64,000 nt of DNA from Antedon mediterranea (Eukaryota; Echinodermata; Crinoidea; Comatulida; Antedonidae): positions 1,803,001 through 1,867,000 of the forward strand of contig NC_092677.1 in assembly GCF_964355755.1 (NCBI RefSeq), read 5' to 3'. Under the pieces are notes generated by a model. That model saw only the letters and a program-made list of their open reading frames with translations. It did no database searches and was not told where the DNA came from. The translations under genes were made by a program, and so were the position numbers. Numbering within the stretch: the first letter of the stretch is position 1; the number at the start of each line of letters is the position of its first letter. Of this stretch, positions 21,501 to 33,500 are shown in pieces.

Positions 21501-24500
21501 CAGTTGCATCCTGGGAAGGTTCTGCTGTTTCATCAGCCACTGGTTGTTCATCTACAGGCTATAATACAATGTGGAAAAGGACAAGGGAATACATCTACAT
21601 TATTTAACAAAATACATACATTATTTTACAAAATAACAACAAAACACAAAATGAAACAAAATAATAAATACACTACAGGACAGTTATATGATTGGTTAAA
21701 AGTAACACACCTTTTCCGTTGCATCCTGGGAAGGTTCTGCTGTTTCATCTGGAATGGCCTCTGGTTGTTTTTCTACAGGCTATAATACAATGTTGAAAGG
21801 GACAAGGGAATACATATACATTATTTAACAAAATAACAACAAAACACAAAATGAAACAAAATAATAAATATATTACAGGACAGTTATATGATTGGTTAAA
21901 GGTTCTTACACACCTTTTCAGTTGCATCCTGGGAAGGTTCTGTTGTTTCATCTGTAACTGCCACTGGTTGTTCTTCTACAGGCTATAATAATAGCATTGA
22001 AAGGGACAATGAAATACATACATTCTTTAACAAAATACATACATTCTTTAACAAAATAATAAATACACTACAGGACAGTTATATGATTGGTTAAAAGTAA
22101 CACACCTTTTCCGTTGCATCCTGGGAAGGTTCTGCTGTTTCATCTGGAATGGCCTCTGGTTGTTTTTCTACAGGCTATAATACAATGTTGAAAGGGACAA
22201 GGGAATACATATACATTATTTAACAAAATAACAACAAAACACAAAATGAAACAAAATAATAAATATATTACAGGACAGTTATATGATTGGTTAAAGGTTC
22301 TTACACACCTTTTCAGTTGCATCCTGGGAAGGTTCTGTTGTTTCATCTGTAACTGCCACTGGTTGTTCTTCTACAGGCTATAATAATAGCATTGAAAGGG
22401 ACAATGAAATACATACATTCTTTAACAAAATACATACATTCTTTAACAAAATAATAAATACACTACAGGACAGTTATATGATTGGTTAAAGGTTACACAC
22501 CTTTTCCGTTGCATCCTGGGAAGGTTCTGTTGTTTCATCTGGAATGGCCTCTAGTTGTTCTTCTACAGGCTGAATTGAAAGGGAATACATTTAACAAAAT
22601 AATGTTAACACAATACACGACAAAGAATAAACAAAAATATGTCATGATGATTGGTTAAAGGTTACACACCTTTTCAGTTGCATCCTGGGAAGGTTCATCA
22701 TCTTCCGCAGCTTCAGTTGGTACATCAACTGGTTGTTCCACAGGCTATAAACAGTTAAACATAATCACAAAACTCATAAACTGGAACACTGGAATACATT
22801 ACACAATAAACGACAATAAACCATTAAAATATCAGTATGTCAAAGGCCTTTGCTACACACCTTATCAGATGCATCCTGCGAAGGTTCTACTGGTTCATCC
22901 TGTACTGACTGGTCCTCTACAGTCTATTAGTTACAACAAAGTATATGAAATTAAATATATTCAAATTTGTGCAAGGCAAAGGTAGGAAAGGGAAGGCGTT
23001 TGTTGCCAAGCATTAGTCATTTTATAAAAATACACATGCAAAAATGTGTACTTATGCAAATGAGCACATATACACAGTAGTACATAGCATCACTACTCAT
23101 GCTTGACAAAAGATTTTGCACTTGCATTAAGATTCAGTACTTACCTGCATTAAGAACCTGTACTTACCTGTATTAAGTACTTATGTGTAACTCTGCCTTA
23201 TGCAAAGCTTAAATGCATATATTATGAGTAATTCTGATGTATAATTGGGTCTAATGATATCATTGACCGTTATTTTACCTCTTTTGCTGGTTCGTCTTCT
23301 CCATCTTTCTTTTTCATTTCTTTCCTTGCTTTAAATCCTTTGAATGATGCTTGGATTTTGGTAGCAGCCTTTTCTACCTCTGGATCATTTAGATCAATGT
23401 CAACCTCCTCTTCTTGCGGTGCCACTGCGGGTGGATCCTTCAAAAGACAATTCAACTTATGAAGTTGGATGTAATTAAAATGCATCTTTCAAGACAAGCA
23501 CAGGGTTACCCCGGAGTACTAGTTGACATGGACAGATTAGATATATCTATCCATCAATTATGAGTTAAATGGTTGTATAAAAAGTGCTGAATTACAAAAT
23601 TACCATTTTTTCTTCTTCTTTCTTTTCCGTTTCAACAGTCGTTGATTCCTCTTCTGCAATCTTTGTGGTACTTTCACTTTCTTTCTTCTCTTTTCTTAGT
23701 TTGAACCCCTAAGAAATATTAATATTTATTCAAGTTTCAATTTAGTTCCAAATTGCATATTTATAAGACAATTTGATGATATAAGTGGTTAAGATAAAGC
23801 AATAATGGAGGCAAAAACCCAAAAAAGCAAAGATCGTTTTTCTGGCTCAGTTTTCTTACTACTACTACTAATCGGTGGCACAATAACAAACTACACAAAC
23901 ATTTAATAAAAGAAAGTAAAACCAAATTGATTACAAATTTATAAACTATAAAGTGAAGAAATCTTTCATTCACTTCATATTTGGTATCTTACGTTTTTAA
24001 ATTACAATCTTGAATTAATTTGGAACATTAAAAATTAATCAAATAAATTAATTATTGATCTTTTGAAGTAATTTTTCGTATTAATAGCCCGTAGCTTTTG
24101 TTAATGACTTGGACCAGGTACCCGTGCAATGTACACATTGTCTTGCAGTAGCTACACTATGTAACATGAAATACCTAATTATATCTACTCTATTCTATAT
24201 CTCTGGGTTTGCTTAATTGTTTAAAATATAATAATTAATATTAATTAAATCATTCTAAAATAGAATTTGAAATTAGCGTTGCATTAGCAAAACAAAATGT
24301 ATGTAATGTAAACATGAATTAAATAAATTAATATTTAAATTATTCTCATGACTAATGTTGCTTGATTATTTGTGAAAATGTTTAAACTATATAGTTTAGA
24401 ATGTAGACATCGTAACAAAATTATACTGTATATGTTGACGTTCCTTAAAGATATATTCTGTGTATATGTTTATTGAATATCGCCATTGTCACAATACTCT

Positions 24501-27500
24501 TACTGTTCTTTCAAAAATTTCAAAACATTAGAAACATTTTTTTAATGTTTCTCTTTAATATAAATGTTACTATTTATTTTGTTGCCACTGGTAACAAGTC
24601 AGTAATTTCTACAGATGACATACTGTAACTGTTCATTTTCATTTTATCTTAAAATTAAAACTACAAAGTGGGTTATTTAAAATGTTTACTTTATTTTTGC
24701 GGAAAATGTTTTCACAAAAACTTACCTTGAAAGATGCCTGGATTTTTACAGCAGCTTTCTCCACTTCTGGATCATTCAAGTCTATGTCAATTTCTTCTTC
24801 TTGTTTCTCGCTTGATTTGTCTGTTGTCTGCTCACTTTCTTTTACCTCGCTCGTTGGTGATCCTTCGGCGTCCTCTTTAGGTCCTTCTGCTTGTTGTGTT
24901 TGTTTCTCGTCACTTGATGCCTGAAAGAAAATATCAAAGATTGATAATGATGCTACAACTCAAGTTTATATCCATTTTTTTTATTTATTGTGTTAAAATA
25001 ACTTATATAATTCAAGAATCAATTTAGTAATTCCAATTGATGACATCACATTACTATAATACTATTAAGTATTAATATTATTAATAATTGTCAGCGCTCA
25101 CCTGTTTAAAAATTCTGAATACAAGGGAAACTAAAACCGCTCTTACTGACTAATATCTCATCATAAATATTAGTATTGATTATTTAAATTAAAAGTAAAA
25201 AGTGAAAACCAGAAATGCATCATATTGTTAACATTTTTAGAAACTCACGAGTATAAAAATCAATAAAAACAATTATTTTATTGTTGTTCTTTATGCATAA
25301 TCCATAGGATATAATTAGGCGAATATATTAACATACTATTATATTTATTTGTATACAAATATTTAAGCTGCAAGTGCAATACTTTATAAATAAACTAGAA
25401 AGATTTATACTTAAATTTGCAATACAATAGTAGGCATACTGTATTTTAGGCAATTAAGTAAAATGCTGACAATCGACGTATTCGATTTGGACTTTTATAT
25501 GAGTATAAGTTTTGTTGTAGTATTGTAAGAATTGAGATACAACAAACAAGCATTCATTAGTTTACTCAAATTAAGATCGTTTCAGTTGAGGACAAAGTCA
25601 ATTGTTACAGTAACTTTAAAAAATAAAATATAGTAATTACAAAAGAACCTCCCAATTAAAATTTAAATGGGTGCCCCAGGACCTTATTGTGTGCAGAACT
25701 ATTGTTAAAACACCCCTACCTTCAAAATGAACTTGTCTACTACTTCTCTACTAAACTGTGCAACAATATTGATGCTACTATTTTGATACAACGCAAGGCA
25801 CTATTTGTAGGAATTACTAAAGGATAACAGATTTCATTACACATCATATTGATTGGTGTTATTGATCTAAACTCCTTTAGACCAAGCAGCATACAAAAGA
25901 AAACATTATAACCCAGTAAAACAGCAGCGTATTATTTAATACTGATATCTGGCTGTTGATATTAAAAAGCAATGTATTATTAGTACATTGAGTTATTATA
26001 AAACTAAAATATTGCATTTGCAATCTCAACTTAAGCAGACATATTAAAGTAACTACTTTCATTACCCATTAGCAAAATACAAAATGTTTAAATATTTTTA
26101 CGTACGTTATATTACCTACAGTATGCTGTTTAGTCATTTGGATACATTTTTTTTTCATAGGCATCTTTCAAAAATTATGCATAACATTGTAAACTACTGT
26201 ATGTGAAAAAAAATCTAAAATTAAAACAATTTTAAAGAAAATTCCAAATGAATCTAACATGGAAAGAGAATCAGATCGATGAATATTACATTTAAATCAA
26301 GTTTCATTTTATTTAACTCAAATCTAATTCAACAATGATCTGCTAGTTTCAATTAATTTACAAAATTTGAAAGAAGTCCAGATTAGAAACACCTGGTGCA
26401 AATCCATGTAAATATCATGGACTAAGCTACCATCAATGAAACAGCATACATTGAATAATAATATTCACACCAATAATCTTGCATACTGTACTGTATTTTT
26501 AAAAATTTCAAAAAACATTTTTTAAATGTTAGTATTTATTTTGTTGTCACTGGTAACAAATCAGGATTGCTATACAGATTAGATACTGTAAACTACAGAT
26601 TAGATACTGTAAACTACAGATTAGATACTGTAAACTACAGATTAGATACTGTAAACTACAGATTAGATACTGTAAACTACAGATAGCAAACTGTAAACTA
26701 CAAATGACATACTGTAAACTAAAGATGACATACTGTAAACTAAAGATGACATACTGTAAACTAGAGATGACATACTGTAAACTAAAGATGACATACTGTA
26801 AACTAAAGATGATGACATACTGTAAACTAGATATGACATACTGTAAACTACAGATGACATACTGTAAACTAGAGATGACATACTGTAAACTAGAGATGAC
26901 ATACTGTAAACTAAAGATGACATACTGTAAACTAGAGATGACATACTGTAAACTAGAGATGACATACTGTAAACTAGAGATGACATACTGTAAACTAGAT
27001 ATGACATACTGTAAACTAGATATGACATACTGTAAACTAGATATGACATACTGTAAACTACAGATGACATACTGTAAACTAGATATGACATACTGTAAAC
27101 TAGAGATGACATACTGTAAACTAGAGATGACATACTGTAAACTAGAGATGACATACTGTAAACTAGAGATGACATACTGTAAACTAAAGATGATGAAATA
27201 CTGTAAACTAAAGATGATGAAATACTGTAAACTAAAGATGATGAAATACTGTAAACTACAGATGACATACTGTAAACTACAGATGACATACTGTAATTTC
27301 TACAGATGACATACTGTAATTTCTACAGATGACATACTGTAATTTCTACAGATGACATACTGTAATTTCTACAGATGACATACTGTAAACTAGAGATGAC
27401 ATACTGTAAACTAGAGATGACATACTGTAAACTAGATATGACATACTGTAAACTAGATATGACATACTGTAAACTAGATATGACATACTGTAAACTAGAT

Positions 27501-30500
27501 ATGACATACTGTAAACTACAGATGACATACTGTAAACTAGAGATGACATACTGTAAACTAGAGATGACATACTGTAAACTAAAGATGATGAAATACTGTA
27601 AACTAAAGATGATGAAATACTGTAAACTAAAGATGATGAAATACTGTAAACTACAGATGACATACTGTAAACTACAGATGACATACTGTAAACTACAGAT
27701 GACATACTGTAATTTCTACAGATGACATACTGTAATTTCTACAAATGACATACTGTAATTTCTACAGATGACACACTGTAATTTCTACAGATGACACACT
27801 GTAAACTAGAGATGGCATACAGTAAACTAGAGTAGATATGACATACTGTAAACTAGAGATGACATACTATAGACTACAGATAACATACTGTAATTTCTAC
27901 AGATGACACACTGTAAACTAGAGTTGACACACTGTAAACTAGAGATGACACACTGTAAACTAGAGATGACACACTGTAAACTAGAGATGACACACTGTAA
28001 ACTACAGATGACATACTCTAAACTACAGATGACTGACAGTTGTAAACTTTCCACGATCTCTTCATCTCAAATATCACAACTTTCGCCTAGTACAGTATGA
28101 TGTCATCTATCCTACAGTTACAGTACATCACAAACCTCTGTTCGCATAAACAAATTACTAACCGCACAAATCATGTTTAATCAAATTGGTACAGTACTAA
28201 CCTGTGTCCACACTAATAATGAGACATTACAATATTACTATAACTAACCTGTTTTCACAATAATAAAACATATAGTATTCACATAAATTCCCTATGTTAC
28301 TAGGCGGTGTTCACATTGATAAATGGCATACACATAATATGGCTAATGAGTACGCAGTGTTGCTATTTTCACAGCATGATCTATTACCCAAAAGGCAAGT
28401 GGTTAGGCTAGGTTCATCAACCATAGGGGGTGATTATAGACAGATATTGAATGCACAGCTGTAGAAACGAGCCATTCCAGGAGGACGACGCTGCAGCAGT
28501 GTCATGAATTTACAGCAGTGTGTGTGGATCGATGATACGGAACAGTCACAAGGTGATATCAAAATTGGATTGATACGTTGAAAGAAATTGTAATTAATTG
28601 GGTTTATTTAAATTAAACACCGTTTTCTGTATCAATCAACAATTCTGATCTGTGAACTATCGAGTTTAGATAGGTAACAATCCATGATTATTAGTTACAT
28701 TGTCAATAAAGTGAAAATAAAATTAAGTAAAAACTAATAACAATAAATATATATTGCTTATTCACAGGTATTAAGAATAGAATAACTGTTAAGTAAGAAC
28801 TCTTCTTAATCACCCTCTCATCTTTATCTCATCAAACGACTTGAAGACTACTTTTTTTAATAAGAATTCAAATTAAAAAGTCTTAAAAAGCACTTTGACC
28901 AAACTTGACCCCTTGATTGTACTGTAGTGCAATTCAAACAATTTATAATCCAAATAACAATTTCTTGTGACATTTTCCAATTAAAATACACTACGTTTCA
29001 TATCATCTTTAACCTACAACAATTTCTTTAGCAATGCACAAAACAAAATGAAAAACAAAATTTTTAAAATTAAAATCCAGTAGGTATATTGCCTTCCAGC
29101 ACAAAGATGTAATCAATTTCTATTGAGACTTTACAAAGGCGTCGCTATAGTTACACAAGTACGCTTTTATTGCTTATTAAGCCCAATAAAGCATCAACAA
29201 TGTCGGGTACAAATTTTATTTAAATTAATATTTAAGTACTTTACATTGAAAATTGGGATATCATACCATTGATGCATCAGAATTTAAACATAATTTATAA
29301 TAAAAATGTTGAAATAAATACCTCTTTCAGTTCTTTTCTTTTCTTGTGGCCTCTAAATCCAGCCTGAATCTTGGATGCTGCCTTTGCAACTTCTGGATCA
29401 TTCAAGTCTATGTCAATTACTTCTTCTTCCTCAGGTTCTTCCTTTACTTTTTCCTTTTCTTCAGTTCCTTCTGCTTGTTGTTCTCTATGGAAAATAAAAT
29501 AAATTGTAATACAGTATAATACAGTGAGCCTGTATGTTTAAAATTTTAGTATAATGTTATAATATCTTTAATATGATACATTACAGGCATACAGTAGATA
29601 GTCCAGATGTACAGTACATTATCTGCATGTATATTTTAATTTATATTTCATTTATTTAAAAGTTTAATAATTTAGAAACACCTGTTATCCAGGCACCTGC
29701 GTACTTACCTTTCAAAATTAATTAACTACTGTAAATTAATAATTACTTTAGACGACCTAAACTTAAGATAACACAACTATAAAAAAAAAAACTATTTTAA
29801 AATTATTTTAAATTGTAAAAGTAAATTTACCAAAACAGACAAAACTTGTTGAGCAATATGGAACAAGAAATATCGCCGAACACTGACGGACTCGCATCAA
29901 ACCAAACAAACAATATCATTACAGCATTCTATTACTGTACTTATATTATACATAGGCCATATCAAAATATTATTAAGTTACTACTGTATACTTGTATTAT
30001 CAAAAGACAATCATAACAAAATTACTTTGTAAATAGCACTCTATATAAATTAAATCACAAATTAACTTGTGCAACTCCCCGTAAATATGTACGCATTTGT
30101 TTTAGAAATCTAATTTTTTTATTTTTTGCATTAAGAATAAAAAGGGTTCTAAAATAAAAATTATTCTAAATTGGCTCGATGAGAAACTAAGCTGTTATTT
30201 GTATTGCCACATTGGTGGAAGATTGTTATTGTACTTTTATATTTTGTAATCAGGTACAAACACTGAAAGCACAGAAATGAATATTACTACAAACAATAAA
30301 TAATATTAAAGCCCAGCTAATATATTTGATATTATTAATTTGGGTGTAACCATTAAAATAGAGGGGTGTGTTCACATGTTTGATGTTTTGAGAAAAAATA
30401 AAACATTACTTTCAGGTGTCACCGTTGGGAACTTGAAATTAGGCAGGGTGGAAGACTATAAAGGTGTCCCACCCATATTGTAGTATAAATGTGTACTGTT

Positions 30501-33500
30501 GTTGAAAATAATCAATAGATGTTTGGGTTATACAGAGTCGGATATTGTAATTTGTAGATTGAAAAGGTTGGATGATGAAGTCAGAAGATGAAGCAATTTG
30601 TTTGACCTGAATTCCTTAAAATTGCTACTTCATGAAATCAATAAAATCAAAGACATCACTCACCTCGGGAATCAACAACTTTTAACAACTCAATAAATCA
30701 ATTAAACCCTGTTTGTTGCTAATGCCAGTATATTTTCTATCAATTTGTAGATGTTTAGTTTGGAAGGAACTTTCATCTTGTAGATCATGCTGAGGGCTAT
30801 AGTCGGTTTATCCGGGCACTCGCCGTAGGCTATCTATCTTTTTATCCCCACTGTTTGTGTAATATTGTAGGAATCAGTTTTACTTTTACATAACCTGGCC
30901 TAAATTATATACAGGTTTAAAATTGGCTTTAGAATTTAACCTTGGAATTAGTTTTAAGTTTCTCCCAATCTTTATTCATTAATTTAGTATATAATTAGAT
31001 TTTGTAGGATTCTAGTCATAAATGAATGTGTATTTTGCTATGTTGGTAAAACATAAAAATAAAATATTGTAAATTCCATCCCATGTCCACTTACAAGACT
31101 ATTTGAAATATTCTGTTTAACTATTTTCATTAATTACCAATAGGCAAAACCCATTAGTGTAATTTATATCGAAGCTGCTATATCAGCTCAATTAGGCCAT
31201 TTTGTAGTTTTAATTAATTAGTTATTCATTACAGCAAAAAAAAGCCACAAGAATAATGATTTCACAAAATAAACATTATATTCAACCAGACACTGTCTTT
31301 TTTCTGTCTAAATTATAATTTTTTTTTCATCTAATTTTTCTTCTAGAAAGTACAGTAATTCAACAAACATTTTTCAGGGGACATTTTTATTTTTTTACCA
31401 TTTTATTCAAATGAAGGCCCATTTTTACTGATACTAAAATTTCCAACATGAACCTACAGTTCCCCTCTATAATGAATATTTGGGTTTGTGAACCAAATTG
31501 AAATTTACTAAAAAATGAGAAAATAAGATGGGGACTGAAATTAAAAAGGCTATCCCAAAGTAATAAACACCTTTTACTAATTACCCAGTAGCATTATAAC
31601 AACTAAGTGTTACTTACTAAAGATTTACCTTCAGAAGATATTTGTTTATTAATTTTAAGAGTCAAAGGTGTCAACACCAATTTGTACTAATTGGTTTATT
31701 CGTAGATTAAAGTATTGGGACTGTGAAATAGCAATTAAATGGAGACATCGTATAGGTTGACACCAATGCTACTTACTACTGTAAAAAGTAGATTTAGTGA
31801 AATCGACAGACAGCCAATTCTTTCATCAAATAATATTGAATTGTAAATTGGGTTATTCCATTAAAAGTAAAGGGTAAGATCAAAGAAAATGTTCTTGTAC
31901 TTGTATTTTCTTTAGTGTTAATCTTTCTTTTACATAATAATTAATATGGCCTATTATTTCAATTGACACTGTCAAGGTAACATCAATTTAAACAAAGCAA
32001 ATGTTAAACTGTATGTACATAGTCTATATCGTGCCTAGCTTACCTGTATAAACCGACAATAGCCCGTGCTCTCCAGAGGGAGGGCTTAGATACGAAAGTG
32101 AAAAGTTCCTAGAACACCCCTGTATTATAATGGACCCGTCCGCAACCACGCCCTCATGTGGGAACGTACCACCGTCATCATTTTCTTTCGTAACGTGAGA
32201 ACGTTACGACGTGTGAGAAAAGATACGCTAAGTGTTAGCCTTGTGTACATTGTACAAAGCAAATGTTAAACTGTATGTACATATTTTTGCTGCAGTAACT
32301 GCAGCAGGAGGAGGTAATAACAATGACCAGAATTTGAAATTTGAAAACCTCCCTCTTGATAAAATAGGAGGGAGGTTCTCTTTGCTAAATAAGCAGTAAA
32401 TAAATATACATATTTTATACCACTATCACATTCAATTCACCAGGGAAAAAAAGTAGTGAGCCCTCTATCGGCAGCGAATCGTTTTTGCACACGAGACAGT
32501 GTGAACAATTACCCGGAAGCAACTTTGTTTTTAAAAATAAATATTAGGTTTTTGCAAACTGGCCAATTGGAACTTTTGGTTTTATTTACTAATGAATAAT
32601 TCATTAACCACGTGATATTGTTTTTTTATCGACAAAGCCATTATATCTGTGTCAAACAAGGGTGAATTACACCGATGTTTTTTAAACAATTTTAGGGTAT
32701 TCGAATGTTAAAATTTCGTCTAATTTGTTGAGGCTGTAATAAAACAACCTAATTTTTTGAGAAGGTGGGTTTTATATTTTCTGGATATTTAATTTTTCAA
32801 TAGTAGTTAATAAAAAAATCTCGTTGGTGTTATTTTTTATTTTTTTTTAATGGCTGCTTAAACATGTGCCTTTTTGGTTATTTTACTGCTGAAAATGGAA
32901 CACATGCTTGTAGCTAAAATAATTTTTTTACACCATAAGATTAAAAATGGTGCTTTTTAAAATAATAAGAACGTTATATAATGTATAGGAAAGATGTTTT
33001 TAATCATAAAACTTTACAAAGCCTCTTTTATTTTATTTAAAAATCAATATAGTCTAGGCCTAGTTTACTAGGCTTTAGCCTGTTATTATAGTGGAGTAGT
33101 GCGTGTATTGTTGGCGCGTGTTCATTGTCGGGCGCGCGTATTTATAGGCCTAGGCCTAAGGAAATAAAAATAAATGATTACAAATATAACTAAATAATGA
33201 TTATTTAATTTAATGTTGTTTTTTTTTTTACAGATCACAGAGGGATGTTCTTATGGTGTCTGCATACTTCAATACAATAGAAATAGCATTAATCAAGAAC
33301 AATTTCTCATTAATTTACCGGCATATGTGAAACAACACATACAGTAATTTTATGGATATCTACAGATTTTTATTGCCAAAGGACATTTAATTTTTAAAAA
33401 CTTGATATTTTCCTAATTTACTTATATAAAGGTTCAAGCGGAGGTTTGTTGTTGTGCGGTAATTGTTATAAAGTTTAAATGTGATTTCCAAATCGGCAAT

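Noticed and set aside
21745-22346. Two identical 68-codon minus-strand frames
   Set aside because: They read across the duplicated introns of the SPA17 exon array in a different frame from the exons; their identity reflects the recent duplication.
26575-28033. Regular short repeats reminiscent of a CRISPR array
   Set aside because: Units are directly adjacent without unique spacers, and the DNA is from an animal genome.
26663-28100. Long frames on both strands with repeated YCKLEMT or SMSSLVY units
   Set aside because: They are translations of the minisatellite; unit lengths happen to preserve frame. There is no splice or start evidence.
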